From the NCBI GenBank assembly GCA_019636375.1, contig JAHBXS010000001.1, forward strand, positions 1,178,001-1,242,000: a DNA stretch of 64,000 bases, given 5' to 3'. Source of the stretch: Pirellulaceae bacterium (GTDB taxonomy: Bacteria > Planctomycetota > Planctomycetia > Pirellulales > Pirellulaceae). Numbering within the stretch: the stretch's first letter is position 1; each line of letters begins with the position of its first letter. The notes under the pieces are model-generated. The model did not search any database and was not told where the DNA came from. It worked only from the letters and a program-made list of their open reading frames with translations. This document shows positions 33,116 through 42,920 of the stretch, one piece after another. A program made the translations under genes and the position numbers.

Positions 33116-35239
33116 TTAGTTGTCCGAGTCTGGTCCAGGAGTGGGTCTCGCGTCGGCTTTAAGCGTTCTTCCGAGCCAATCAAAAAAGACACGCTGCCAT
33201 AGCACCGCATCTTGCGGCTTGGAAACCCAATGTCCCGCTTCTGGGAAATACAAGAATCTCGACGGAACGCCTTGGACTTGAGCGGCGGTGAACGCCTCCA
33301 TCCCTTGAGTGATCGGCACGCGAAAGTCTTTCTCGCCGTGAATCACAAGAAGCGGTGTTTTCCAATTTCCTACAAACCGATGAGGTGAAAATCGTTGGTA
33401 ATCACGAGCGATTTCATCACTCTTCCAAAATGGTCCTCCTAAATCCCAATTCACAAAAAACAATTCTTCCGTACTGCCGTACATCGACTCCAAATTGAAG
33501 ACCCCACAGTGCGAGATCATCGTTGAAAAGCGATCAGCATGATTCCCCATCAACCAATAAACGGTGTAGCCACCAAAGCTGGCACCGATCGCTCCCCGAC
33601 GAGAACGGTCAATGTAGGGCTCGCGCGAAAGATCATCGGTAGCCGTCAATATGTCTCGCATCGCTTGGCCCCCCCAATCACGACTGATTTGATCGTTCCA
33701 AGCTTGGCCAAAACCCGGCAGGCCGCGACGGTTGGGCGCCAATACAATGTAACCTTCCGCCGCCATCAAGTGAAAATTCCAACGCGACGAAAAAAATTGG
33801 CTGATTTGACTTTGAGGACCCCCTTGGCAAAAGGTCAACATCGGCCACTTCCTGTCCTCTTCTGGGTCGAAGTCGGGTGGATGAATCACCCAGCAATGAA
33901 TTTGTTGGCCATCGCTCGATTCGACGAAACGCTCTTCGATCTTAGGCAGTTCAAGATTTGCATAAGCCTGATCGTTGATATGGCTCAAGGCAACCGAGGA
34001 ACCGTCCAGCAACGACAGTTGCAGCAATTCTGCCGGACGCAACATGCTCTGTTGTGAAACCAAAGCGGATTTGCCGTCTGGAAATAGTTGTAACAAATCC
34101 CAGTTGAAACGACCGTTGGTCACTTGGCGAGTCTTTCCCGTGGCAACTTCGATCTCGAAAATCTGGTTGGTTCCGCGAAAAGGGCTAACAAAAAAGACCT
34201 TGCTCGAATCCGCCGACCATTGCGGGTGTTGTGCCGTCTGGTCCAGGCTCTCTGTCAACTCGCGCATCGTTTTGGATTCGCGATCGTACAGCATCAATCG
34301 ATTCTTGTCGGCCTCGAACGAAGCTCGCTCCATCGAATGAAACAACAAGTAACGACCATTTGGCGAATACGAAGGATCATTGTCATAGCCCGGCATATCG
34401 GGCGTGAGTAATTCATGGGAACGTTCCTCGACAACCGACTGAACGTAAACTGCTGTGTCGGTCGATTCCGCAGGTCGCTCGGTAATTTTGGTCGTGTAGG
34501 CGATCTCGCTGCCATCGGGAGACCAAGCGAATTGCTCGCTGCCGCCAAACGGAGGGACAGGGCAGTTCGCTTTCAGCCCCGCCATTAAATCGCGAGCCGG
34601 CCCAGGAACTCCGTCGGCGATCTCGGCAACATGTAAATGAGAATAAGTAAAATCATGCCAACTATCCCAATGTCGATACATCAGACTGTCGATGATTCGT
34701 CCCTTCGTGAGCGGCAAATCAGGATACAGATCGTTGACCGTGTCGTCCATTTTGACATTGACTGTAAATGCCATTCGAGAGCCGTCTTTGGAGACCTTTA
34801 AATTGGCAACCCCCGTTTCGTATGAAGAAAAAACTTCCAGTGAAGGCTTGGCGACCGTTAAGGTCCAAACTTGGGGCTTTTCAGTTTCTTCTTTAGTCGT
34901 CTTGGCGACAACATAGAACCGCTCTCTGTCTCCACTTCCAGCCCATTGCAAATCGCCGAGCACGGGAAGTTTTTGGGCAACCAATGCGTCAGTGCCCGAC
35001 GTCAGGTCGACGAGGTGCAGATCGTTGCTGCTCGAATTGGACGCCAAATCAAAATTCCGCACGGCGTAGGCCACATGCGTGCCTGAGGAGTTTAAGGCGG
35101 CTCCGGAAAAATAGCCGAGGTCCCACAGCATCTCAGCCGTCATACGTTTGTTCTCTTGCCCGCTAATCGTTGAGCCGAAACAAAACGACAAACACAGAAC
35201 AAAGAGCATTGCTCGACAATAATTTGACTTTCCGAACAT
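33116..35239 (-). CDS. Exported S9 family prolyl oligopeptidase-like peptidase
   Basis: A serine peptidase of the prolyl-oligopeptidase/acylaminoacyl-peptidase type, acting on peptides outside the cytoplasm. Signal peptide at 1-27 (AMLFVLCLSFCFGSTISGQ). Residues 40-430 form a beta-propeller with WD40-like motifs (SPDGSEIAYTTKI, SADSSKVFFVSPF). The hydrolase domain follows: PMLTFCQGGPQSQI, the nucleophile in GAIGASFGGYTVYWLMG (about Ser 553), Asp in VIHGEKDFRVPITQ and His in FPEAGHWVSKP. 707 residues is typical. Confidence 0.9.
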   Translation of the reverse strand: MFGKSNYCRAMLFVLCLSFCFGSTISGQENKRMTAEMLWDLGYFSGAALNSSGTHVAYAVRNFDLASNSSSNDLHLVDLTSGTDALVAQKLPVLGDLQWAGSGDRERFYVVAKTTKEETEKPQVWTLTVAKPSLEVFSSYETGVANLKVSKDGSRMAFTVNVKMDDTVNDLYPDLPLTKGRIIDSLMYRHWDSWHDFTYSHLHVAEIADGVPGPARDLMAGLKANCPVPPFGGSEQFAWSPDGSEIAYTTKITERPAESTDTAVYVQSVVEERSHELLTPDMPGYDNDPSYSPNGRYLLFHSMERASFEADKNRLMLYDRESKTMRELTESLDQTAQHPQWSADSSKVFFVSPFRGTNQIFEIEVATGKTRQVTNGRFNWDLLQLFPDGKSALVSQQSMLRPAELLQLSLLDGSSVALSHINDQAYANLELPKIEERFVESSDGQQIHCWVIHPPDFDPEEDRKWPMLTFCQGGPQSQISQFFSSRWNFHLMAAEGYIVLAPNRRGLPGFGQAWNDQISRDWGGQAMRDILTATDDLSREPYIDRSRRGAIGASFGGYTVYWLMGNHADRFSTMISHCGVFNLESMYGSTEELFFVNWDLGGPFWKSDEIARDYQRFSPHRFVGNWKTPLLVIHGEKDFRVPITQGMEAFTAAQVQGVPSRFLYFPEAGHWVSKPQDAVLWQRVFFDWLGRTLKADARPTPGPDSDN

Positions 35240-35319
35240 AGACGTTTTTACTCCTTAAAGGCATGATCAAATCAACGTCTAAGTATACCAACAAACCCCC
35301 TGACTGGGGCAGCAAGGCA

Positions 35320-36378
35320 CTACGACTCCACAACATGCCGCCATTCCAGAGGTGTGCCTCGTTGAATCGCCTCTGTAGCCACGCGTCCCAATATTTTCGC
35401 ATAATGCCGGGGCTCAAGCCCAAAACCGGGACGTATCGAGCGCACGTTTTCCGCAGTGAAAATCTCTCCCGCCGCAATATCGCGAACCGCGAATAAAGAC
35501 CTCCGAAACGCCCGATTCTTTTCGTCCGCTTCGCTGGGGCCAAACTTCGACTCCCCCAACACTTGCTCCGCCAATCTTACACTCGACACCATCGCGGCGA
35601 ACTCTTGTGGTTCGAGTGAAAACGAACTGTCCGGGCCGCCATCGGATCGGGCTAGCGTCAAGTGTTTTTCGATTATCGACGCCCCCAGCGCCACCGCGAC
35701 CACAGGTGCCTCTAGTCCCATCGAATGATCGGACAAACCCACCGGAACATCGAAACGATTTTTCAATTCAGCCAATGTGCGAAGGTTCATCGACTGGGGA
35801 CTGGCAGGGTAGGCACTTGTACATTTGAGCAAGGCAATTTGCGTTGTTCCAAGGTCCCGCAATGTATCAACCGCGAGGCGAATCTCTTCCTCCGTTGCCA
35901 TACCGGTGGAAGCGATCACCGGTTTGCCCGTCGCAGCAACCTTCTCAAGCAATGGAATGTCCACCAACTCAAACGACGCGATCTTGTATGCCGGGACCTG
36001 CATGTCCTCCAAAAAATCAACCGCCTCAAAATGAAAGGGCGACGAAAACAGGTCGAGCCCCAGTCGTTCCGCTTCGAGCTTCAACTTCGGTTGCCACTCC
36101 CAAGGTGTATACGCCTCTTCATACAAACGATACAAAGTCTTCCCGTCCCAAACCGTTCCTTGCTTGATCTTGAAATGCTCGTTGTCGCAATCGATTGTAA
36201 TGCCATCGGGATGGTAAGTCTGAATTTTGACGGCATCGGCCCCGCATTCTTTGGCGACCCGCACCAGTTCAACCGCTCGCTCAAAACTTTGGTTATGATT
36301 CGCCGACAGTTCGGCAATGATGTACACCGGACAACCACGCCCGATCTCGCGATTGTTGATTGAAATGGTTGCAGACAT
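35320..36378 (-). CDS. pseI: N-acetylneuraminate/pseudaminic acid synthase (PseI-like)
   Basis: Condenses phosphoenolpyruvate with an N-acetyl-hexose to make a nine-carbon sialic-type sugar for surface glycans. The NeuB TIM barrel begins IAELSANHNQSFERAVELV, with DAVKIQTYHPD, the PseI-like segment WDGKTLYRLYEEAYTPW (not the NeuB form), KIASFELVDIPLLEKVA, VIASTGMATEEEIRLAV and LKCTSAYPASPQSMNL, then SIIEKHLTLARSDGGPDSSF. The C-terminal SAF domain (RRSLFAVRDIAAGEIFTAEN) completes it. 352 residues. No other sialic-type genes are nearby, so the route is inferred from the motif only. Confidence 0.85.
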   Translation of the reverse strand: MSATISINNREIGRGCPVYIIAELSANHNQSFERAVELVRVAKECGADAVKIQTYHPDGITIDCDNEHFKIKQGTVWDGKTLYRLYEEAYTPWEWQPKLKLEAERLGLDLFSSPFHFEAVDFLEDMQVPAYKIASFELVDIPLLEKVAATGKPVIASTGMATEEEIRLAVDTLRDLGTTQIALLKCTSAYPASPQSMNLRTLAELKNRFDVPVGLSDHSMGLEAPVVAVALGASIIEKHLTLARSDGGPDSSFSLEPQEFAAMVSSVRLAEQVLGESKFGPSEADEKNRAFRRSLFAVRDIAAGEIFTAENVRSIRPGFGLEPRHYAKILGRVATEAIQRGTPLEWRHVVES

Positions 36379-36475
36379 AGAATTTTTGAAACGAAGAAGA
36401 CGGCCATCAAAACTAATTTAGATCACTCAAGTTAGCATGGCCGTATTAGAGTTTAGGAGCCCAACCTTGGCAACT

Positions 36476-38806
36476 TCAAGCCGGCGTCGAAGTCTCCAGC
36501 GTCTTCCCAGCGTAACGCCAACGCAGAAACATCGGCAGAACGGCGAGGTTCCCGATCAATCCCCCCAGCATCGCCACTGTGACCAGTAAACCGAAATGCA
36601 CGGTCGGCAAAAGCGAGGATGCCAACAACACCAGAAAACCTGCCGTCAACGCCAAATTTGCCAAAACCATCGACAACCCGACGCTGCCGTGGGCGCGCCG
36701 CAAAGCCTCATACACGTCGCTGGTCTTGCGAAATTCTTCTTTGAATCGCCAGAGATAATGAATGCTGAAATCGACCGATAGCCCCAGCGACACGCTGGCG
36801 ATCATCGCCGAGGCCATGTTCACTTTCAATCCCCACCAACCCATCGCACCCACAACCAGAACAATCGGAGCGACGTTCGGGATCAATGCCAACACCGCCA
36901 GCGTTAAATTTCGAAACGCCCAACTCATCGTGATGAGAATCAAGGCCAACGACAATCCGAAGGTCGTCCACTGATCCGCCAACAAATGCTGCACCAAGTA
37001 GACCATCATCACGTAGATTCCAGTTACCTGCGCATCAGGAAAATGCTTCCGCGAAATTCCCTCAACCGTTTCAAGAATCGCCAACTTTTCTTGGGAACCT
37101 GGCGCGTGCCCAACTTGCACGATGACGCGAAAGGCCTGAGCATTGCGATTCCATAGTTTTCCCACCAAACCCGGCTCGAAACGCTCAATCGTCGCCAGTT
37201 TCGTGCTGTCGGAAATGTTGAGCTGAAACGACGGAAGTGTCGGCAGCCAGCGGTTTGTCCGACCTTCCCGGGGCGGTGTCTCTTCGTTCCGACTTTCGGC
37301 AGATTTTCCCGGCATCATGTCGAGAATCTCAGCCACGCTCAACGTTTGGGCGACTCGCGGGTTGAGTTCCAACTCGCGTTGTAATTCACGAAGCCTCCCG
37401 AGCGTCTCTTCCATCGGCACCCCCGCGTCGGCAGGAACCGTGAATATCACGTCCAAAGCGTTGATCCCCTCGATCCGTTCCCGTAAGAAATCAAACGACT
37501 TGACGATCTGACTCGACTGCCGAAAGTTCTCGTTGAAATCAGTCGCCACTTCGATTCGCGAAATCCCGACGACGCCCCAAATCAAAACGAGGGCGAGGGC
37601 CAACAAGAGTCGCCCTGGGTTTTGCTTCACGCTGGCGATCAAACCACCCAGCGCAGCCGTCACGCCCCCCTCGAACCACGCTTCGCCAGGGCGGTCTGAT
37701 AACAGCCTTGGTAACAACAGCACACACCCGGCCGTCAGCAGAATCGTCGCTGCCAACACCATCCCCGACCCGATCGACATCATCAGCCCGAAATTTCGCA
37801 CCGGGCCAACGTGCGAAATCTGCAACGCCGCGAACCCCAGCAGCGTCGTCACGCATGTCCAAAAAATCGCCGGTCCAACGTGCGTCAGCGTCTTTCGCAA
37901 CGCTTCAACCGCTTCCGCCGACTGACGCTCTTCGCGGTACCGGACCGTCAAGTGGACGACCGTCGCAACTCCGATCACCGTCACCAGAGCAACCAATGGC
38001 GAACTGACCATCGTCATTTGCAAGCCACTGATTTGCAGTGCTCCTTTGGTCATTACCACAGCCAACTGGACTACCAACAAAGGCAACAGCACCCAACGGA
38101 GATTCTTAAATAGAACGAGGATGACCAACGTCAAGATCAACGACGACGCGAGCCCCAACGTCACACCGTCTTGTTCGAGCACCGTGAAGACCTCATCGAC
38201 CAAAACCGGCCCGCCAGCCAACATCGCCACCGGACGGTGCTCAAGGCAGATTTTACGCAACTTGGCCAAGGCACTTGCTCGCGTTTGAATTCCCGCGTCA
38301 GGATCATCCCGTTCCAGTTCGACCCATAAAATCGCCGACTCACCAGAAGCGGAAACCAAACGCTCACGATAAAGCCGACTGGAGACGAGCTCACCGCGAA
38401 GCGTGTCAGCCGAAACGGCCCCTTGCTCCAACTGCTGCAACAACGTTCGCGAATCGAGAGGGGCGGACGGTCGCCGAATTTGGTTCAGCGAAACGACTCC
38501 TGCAACCCCAGGAACGGCCAACAACTCATCGTGCAATTGTTGTAGCCTTGCCAGCCCCAGTTCCGAAAACAGTTCGGGATCATCGTAGGCAACGATCGTC
38601 GTTTCAGCGTTGCCGAACCAGTCATGCACTTGCTGATAACTGACATATCGCGGATCGTCGACCGGAAACATACTTTCGATACGCCGGTCAAAGCTCAATT
38701 TCTGGGCCGAACTCCAAGCGAACCCAAACAGCACTGCGGCCAGTACCAGCCACCCAACCCGCCAGCGAATAAGGGAATCAACAAGCGTGGTTACCATAGA
38801 TCGCAT
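36476..38806 (-). CDS. RND/MMPL superfamily transporter
   Basis: 776 residues with twelve transmembrane helices in two repeats, each starting with a helix and a large periplasmic loop: LIRWRVGWLVLAAVLFGFA near the N terminus, FSLALILITMSWAFRNLTLAVLALI-type segments (helices 8-9) in the second repeat. Segments such as LTLVILVLFKNLRWVLLPLL and SLSVDFSIHYLWRFKEE match hopanoid/lipid exporters of the MMPL family. It pumps hydrophobic substances across the inner membrane, cargo unknown. Its ATG overlaps the stop of the NUDIX gene by one base (TGATG). Confidence 0.85.
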   Translation of the reverse strand: MRSMVTTLVDSLIRWRVGWLVLAAVLFGFAWSSAQKLSFDRRIESMFPVDDPRYVSYQQVHDWFGNAETTIVAYDDPELFSELGLARLQQLHDELLAVPGVAGVVSLNQIRRPSAPLDSRTLLQQLEQGAVSADTLRGELVSSRLYRERLVSASGESAILWVELERDDPDAGIQTRASALAKLRKICLEHRPVAMLAGGPVLVDEVFTVLEQDGVTLGLASSLILTLVILVLFKNLRWVLLPLLVVQLAVVMTKGALQISGLQMTMVSSPLVALVTVIGVATVVHLTVRYREERQSAEAVEALRKTLTHVGPAIFWTCVTTLLGFAALQISHVGPVRNFGLMMSIGSGMVLAATILLTAGCVLLLPRLLSDRPGEAWFEGGVTAALGGLIASVKQNPGRLLLALALVLIWGVVGISRIEVATDFNENFRQSSQIVKSFDFLRERIEGINALDVIFTVPADAGVPMEETLGRLRELQRELELNPRVAQTLSVAEILDMMPGKSAESRNEETPPREGRTNRWLPTLPSFQLNISDSTKLATIERFEPGLVGKLWNRNAQAFRVIVQVGHAPGSQEKLAILETVEGISRKHFPDAQVTGIYVMMVYLVQHLLADQWTTFGLSLALILITMSWAFRNLTLAVLALIPNVAPIVLVVGAMGWWGLKVNMASAMIASVSLGLSVDFSIHYLWRFKEEFRKTSDVYEALRRAHGSVGLSMVLANLALTAGFLVLLASSLLPTVHFGLLVTVAMLGGLIGNLAVLPMFLRWRYAGKTLETSTPA

Positions 38807-39246
38807 CAGGAAAGCACGAATTCTTTTTTCAGCCAGGCTTGCATGAAGTCTTCATTGCTGGGTAGCAAAGGATGAAAGGCCAAAAATTCAGCGGGCCGAC
38901 ACCAACCCCACCATTCGACCTCTTCCATATTCGGTACGATTTCTTGGGCCTCGACCACATCGACTTGCCACCAGTTCAATTCGAACCCCGACCGCGTTCG
39001 GCTGACCCATAATTGTCGCAATGGGGTCACGTCCAGGGTCAACTCCTCGCGCATCTCGCGAACAATCGCTTCTTCGCAGTTCTCGCCGGGTTCGATTCCT
39101 CCGCCGGGGAAACAGTAGTGGCCGGGAGCCCGCACAAATTGACTACGCCGAATCACGAGTAACCGTGGTCCCTGCAATGCGACTGCCACCACCGCTCGAC
39201 GAGTGGGAGTTGGGGCAATTTCGGGAGTCCAAGTTGGCTCTGACAT
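38806..39246 (-). CDS. NUDIX hydrolase
   Basis: 146 residues containing the complete Nudix box: GGGIEPGENCEEAIVREMRE followed by ELTLDV (about 50-75), which binds a metal and cleaves nucleoside diphosphate bonds of X. HYCFPGGGIEPG just before is the usual strand. Members act on oxidised nucleotides, nucleotide sugars or ADP-ribose; substrate unknown. It is followed immediately by the MMPL transporter gene, likely translationally coupled. Confidence 0.88.
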   Translation of the reverse strand: MSEPTWTPEIAPTPTRRAVVAVALQGPRLLVIRRSQFVRAPGHYCFPGGGIEPGENCEEAIVREMREELTLDVTPLRQLWVSRTRSGFELNWWQVDVVEAQEIVPNMEEVEWWGWCRPAEFLAFHPLLPSNEDFMQAWLKKEFVLS

Positions 39247-39257
39247 GAATTTTCTGT

Positions 39258-39755
39258 TTACTTTTTGAGGCTGGCGTCGATCATTTGCCGTAATGCCCGC
39301 GGGTCGTATTCGCTGGCGACTTTGATCCTTAAGAGCGGAAAATCTGCCGACTCAAACGCTTGCTCTACAAAGGCATCGCGTTCTTGCCGGTCCTTCCGCT
39401 CGTGAGTGGCGTCGTCAAGTTCGATGGCGAGCATCGTCTCCAACGTTCCGGGATGGCACAACACAAAATCAATATGTTTGGCGATGATTCGATTGAGCCA
39501 CGTCCGTTTGTTGGCCGTCTCTTCAGCCACCCGCAACAAATCGGCGATCCTCACCATTGAAAAAATCAACAGGTCTCCTTGGACCGCCTGCTGCAACGAG
39601 CGAAAAAACTTAATTTCGGCATTGGTCATCATACGACCACGGGACCGGTACGGCAACCGACGCGTACCGCTGTACATCCGCACCAAGAACAGGGCGGCTA
39701 AAAACATGGCCAGAACGACAAAGAACAGCCAATGGGACTCCAAAATTTGCAACAT
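39258..39755 (-). CDS. DUF2726 membrane-anchored protein
   Basis: 165 residues with one N-terminal transmembrane helix (WLFFVVLAMFLAALFLVRM) and a DUF2726 domain: MTNAEIKFFRSLQQAV, DFVLCHPGTLETMLAIELDD and DAFVEQAFESADFPLLRI. The fold is nuclease-like (the DFVLCH-AIELD pair resembles the PD-(D/E)xK core, seen in many DUF2726 proteins). Activity unproven. It ends twelve bases before the NUDIX start, so the three genes probably form one operon. Confidence 0.75.
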   Translation of the reverse strand: MLQILESHWLFFVVLAMFLAALFLVRMYSGTRRLPYRSRGRMMTNAEIKFFRSLQQAVQGDLLIFSMVRIADLLRVAEETANKRTWLNRIIAKHIDFVLCHPGTLETMLAIELDDATHERKDRQERDAFVEQAFESADFPLLRIKVASEYDPRALRQMIDASLKK

Positions 39756-39897
39756 CGCTTGCCAACATCCCCTGGGACATCTCCCGCCACGAACACGATC
39801 CCCCCAAGATACCGCTTCACGACAAACCGCCCAATAGGAATGTGACCTGTTTAGTCAGCGTCACTCAACTTTTTAGCAAAAAGGAAATACGTGTCGT

Positions 39898-40437
39898 TCA
39901 ATGGGCTTGCAAGTGCTCGCCATTACTCCAGATTGCAGCCAAATCATCGATTGCCTTAATGAACTCACTCTTGCCAGCCTGGTATCCTTCCGACGAAACG
40001 GCATGCCTTAAAGCTAGTTCTCGTTTCAAATCTGAATACTTGGCGGCCCACTCTGGATGCATATTCATGAAGTCTCGGAAGACAATGTGACGGTTCACAT
40101 GTGGACTGCCTTGAGGAAACACATGGGCGTGGTAGGTGCGGGTTCCAAACCGATTGGCTTTGCGAAAATAACGACGCGTTGGAATTCCGTATTCACCCAT
40201 TGCCTCATAGCCTAGTCTCCGCAAACTTTCGTTGCATTGATCCACCAGACGGATGTCGGCGACTTCAATCAGCATGTCGATAATGGGTTTCGCCCAAATG
40301 GTCGGTATCGCTGTACTGCCAATGTGATGAGCCGTTTTTGCGTTAGCCCCCATCGCGCACACTATCAAGGTAGATTCTGCATTGAACATACCAACCCATT
40401 TGGGGTCGTGTGGTTGAACAACAACTTCCATTGGCAT
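39898..40437 (-). CDS. GrpB family protein (UPF0157)
   Basis: 179 residues with VVVQPHDPKWVGMFNAESTL, HHIGSTAIPTIWAKPIIDML and HAVHVFPQGSP-like segments characteristic of the GrpB/UPF0157 family, whose fold is that of nucleotidyltransferases. In this copy the GSTA-x-P and KPIIDM sequences are intact. Function unknown, common in genomic islands. First gene of the second accessory block on the minus strand. Confidence 0.8.
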   Translation of the reverse strand: MPMEVVVQPHDPKWVGMFNAESTLIVCAMGANAKTAHHIGSTAIPTIWAKPIIDMLIEVADIRLVDQCNESLRRLGYEAMGEYGIPTRRYFRKANRFGTRTYHAHVFPQGSPHVNRHIVFRDFMNMHPEWAAKYSDLKRELALRHAVSSEGYQAGKSEFIKAIDDLAAIWSNGEHLQAH

Positions 40438-40509
40438 TACTTACTAGTCCATTCAAAGAAATACGATTTCAATTTCCGGGTCTAACGGTGATTTTTGTTG
40501 ACTGTTTCG

Positions 40510-40872
40510 TTATCCTCTTTCGGCAAGCGCGCTGTGCCATTTGGCAACAAGCAATTGAGAGTCATCATCGCCGAATTCACTGAGCATTTCCATAAAGCGG
40601 TCCATCGCCTGGCGTCCATAAATCGGTTGAATGGTTAGAGTTTCTTTGGCAAAGGGCTTTCCCGGTTTGAGTCCGGCGGCACGAATCATGCGTCGAAGTT
40701 CGGCAAGCTCGCGCTTGGTCGAGATGGCCAGTCGAATTTCGTACCCCATTTTGTACGTTCGCGACTCCGCCTTTCGACGTTCGAAGTTTGGAATTCGCAC
40801 ACAACCACCATGTTCGAAGACTTGAACAAGGTATTGACCTGGTCGTCTAGATTTTGAATTTTTTGCGGGCAT
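40510..40872 (-). CDS. Hypothetical protein
   Basis: 120 residues, basic, with SRTYKMGYEIRLAISTKREL, ELRRMIRAAGLKPGKPFAK and IQPIYGRQAMDRFMEML. The regular alternating helices and conserved look suggest a real gene; no family recognised. It lies between GrpB and a gene-free stretch in the accessory block. Confidence 0.6.
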   Translation of the reverse strand: MPAKNSKSRRPGQYLVQVFEHGGCVRIPNFERRKAESRTYKMGYEIRLAISTKRELAELRRMIRAAGLKPGKPFAKETLTIQPIYGRQAMDRFMEMLSEFGDDDSQLLVAKWHSALAERG

Positions 40873-41358
40873 TGCAGAGCAAATCAGTTAATTAATTTTT
40901 GGTTGGAATCGTTGAGGACTCTAAACGGATAACCAAGGCGAACGAGGCCACCACTGCCGTAACACGCTGATTGCAATTGTCGCGGCGTCGGCGGACATAT
41001 ACCATAGAGTGATTTGTTGACTGTTCACAAGCCTCTGGTTTCATTTTAAGCGATGGATTTGGTTATGGGAATCTCCTCGTACAGCATTGATTGCGCGGAT
41101 TGGCCGAAGACCATTACCTCACTGGACTCGGATCAAGCAAACACAAGCATTCTTTTTTTTGAATGCTTTAATGCTTCGGCACGTTTGGGATTCGCAGCAA
41201 ACAAAGCGCCCTTGATGTTGTATACCTTTTTTGGGTGCAGAGTTAGCGATCGCCGCAAGGCAGAAAACGACCCTCGCGAATTGGACAATCGAGGTCGCCG
41301 AAGGAACGCCAAGCACCTGACCATTGTTGATCTGTTAGAGCATGACGTTGGCCGACTG
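40873..41358. other. Gene-free stretch
   Basis: Frames on both strands here (for instance plus 41053-41448) show no family-like pattern. No structured site of the attC type was found, unlike the block at 5.5-16.5 kb. Confidence 0.4.
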
Positions 41359-42137
41359 TCACTCGGTGTTGGCCGCAACAACGCTAAGCGGAGAAACGCG
41401 GACATCGACGCCCCAACTGAAGGCCCAGTGGTCGGGCACGGCGGATAGCGACTCGAAAAGGCCCGGGGCACTGCTGAAGTTTTCGGAAATGACGCCATCC
41501 TGGACTAGGCTAAGCTGATAGGGAGCATGATGAACGATGCCCGTCCGCAAAACCTCGCGTCGATCAACTGCAAATAATCGATACCGCTCTACCAAAAAAT
41601 GCTCCAACGTGCCGGGTTCGGCTGGCGCGGCGTGTTGCGGATTCGGCAAACGGACCTGTCCTTGGTAGGCAATTCTCCGATCAATTCGCCGTCTCCCGCT
41701 GTATTCAATCACTTTTCCCGCAGAACCATCGTCCGTTACCTTCAGGCTCAGGTCGCTGTGCCAATACGAAGGTGCCAAACCTTTCGCGCGACCCCGACCG
41801 CCAAACGAGAGTTGGCGTCTAAACTAAAGAACCAAACACCTTCCCGACCCTCGGAATCAACCACGTAGGTTCTCAAGTTTGTTTCCAAAAACCAAGAGAT
41901 TCCCGGAATCGGGGGAGACCACCAGGGGCGGATTTTCTCCATTGAAAACGGCACTAGACCAAGCCAGCCCGTCCCGTCATATTCCAAAACACGCAAAAAC
42001 GGCGGCAGCAAGGCTTGGATTGTTTCCGCTGAAACTCGCCAATGAATAAAGGTCAAACAAGTCCATTTCTGGAATCCCGCCGTGCGCCGATCGTACAACC
42101 CCTGATTGGCTACCTTCGAAACACTCAGCTGGTTCAT
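41359..42137 (-). pseudogene. DUF2071 (YqjF-like) protein, frameshifted
   Basis: Two overlapping frames make one DUF2071 protein. The first (42137 down to about 41775) reads CLTFIHWRVSAETIQALLPP, GWLGLVPFSMEKIRPWW and WFFSLDANSRLAVGVARKVW. The second carries on with SYWHSDLSLKVTDDG and LEHFLVERYRLFA down to 41359. The conserved join ARxxW-x-LPYWH falls across the frame change near 41770. One base has been gained or lost, either in the cell or in sequencing. Confidence 0.72.
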
Positions 42138-42303
42138 TCAAAAAGTCCTCGATGAAAACTCATTCCCTTTCGTCGGTCGCCCAAGACCAGATGCCCTGGC
42201 ATCAACTCGCATTCGTCAACTTAAATCGAATAGCGCCGAGACGCCCCAAGCGGGTCGAGAGAGTCGAACTTATTACCTCTACCCACAAAACTCGGGCTTC
42301 CGT

Positions 42304-42699
42304 TTAGATCACACTTACGATGTGAGCACGAATCCAGTCTGCCATTGGTTGGACATCGATTTGTCGTTCGGCCAGTTTCATTATCGCTTGATATTTTTCC
42401 TCATTCGAGGCGACCAAGTTGTAGCCGTTAAGCAAAAGAAAGGTTCGGCAGACGACAAGACTTGTCCTTTTGTTGCCGTCAAGAAAAACTTGATTGCATG
42501 CGATGGCAAATGCGTACTGAGCTGCCAAGGCTGCGATGTCAGGATTCGGGTTTCCGTAAGCAAACAAATTTTTGGGGCTGGCGAGAGCGGATTCCAGACC
42601 GTTTCGATCACGTAGACCGTCGAGACCTCCATGCTCTGCAAGTTGAGCAGAATGGATTGCCAAAGTGACATCGAGTCTGATCCACTGCGGCTCGATCAT
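42304..42699 (-). CDS. doc: Doc-like Fic toxin with altered catalytic histidine
   Basis: 131 residues of the Doc ('death on curing') type: RDRNGLESALASPKNLFAYG and AALAAQYAFAIACNQVFLDG, then NKRTSLVVCRTFLLLNGY. Doc phosphorylates EF-Tu and stops translation using H-x-F-x-D-x-N-K-R. Here that motif is Q-V-F-L-D-G-N-K-R: the histidine, position 70, is Gln (CAA instead of CAC/CAT). The remaining residues are present, so the protein should be folded but catalytically weak or dead. It follows the AbrB-type antitoxin with a four-base overlap. Confidence 0.85.
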   Translation of the reverse strand: MIEPQWIRLDVTLAIHSAQLAEHGGLDGLRDRNGLESALASPKNLFAYGNPNPDIAALAAQYAFAIACNQVFLDGNKRTSLVVCRTFLLLNGYNLVASNEEKYQAIMKLAERQIDVQPMADWIRAHIVSVI

Positions 42700-42920
42700 T
42701 TAGACAATGCTCTCAAAGCGTCACGATCTTCGCGCATCACCTTCTCAGCAATTTCCATTTGTTTCTGAAATTCAGGATCGTAGGGTGTTAAGCGAATACC
42801 ATCGACCGTCTCTTGGACAAACAAAGTATCTCCTTGTGACACCCGCAATCGGGCAATCAACTCCTTGGGAAGAACCAAACCTAAAGAATTGCCGACTTTT
42901 CGAATTTTTATGGTGGTCAT
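42696..42920 (-). CDS. AbrB/MazE-type antitoxin
   Basis: Start at ATG 42920, where MTTIKIRKVGNSLGLVLPKE begins the swapped-hairpin DNA-binding domain; a longer open frame extends to 43040 but is not of this family. The C-terminal part (PYDPEFQKQMEIAEKVM) should wrap the Doc toxin. It neutralises the toxin and represses the operon. 74 residues, stop overlapping the toxin start. Confidence 0.85.
   Translation of the reverse strand: MTTIKIRKVGNSLGLVLPKELIARLRVSQGDTLFVQETVDGIRLTPYDPEFQKQMEIAEKVMREDRDALRALSK

Noticed and set aside
41053..41448. 131-codon plus-strand frame opposite the DUF2071 remnant
   Set aside because: It is partly the reverse of a real gene and lacks family signal.
42300..42335. 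A stretch resembling the anticodon arm of tRNA-Val (TTACGAT loop) plus a TTCGACTC-like T arm nearby
   Set aside because: It lies inside the Doc coding end and no acceptor or D arm can be formed; the similarity is accidental.
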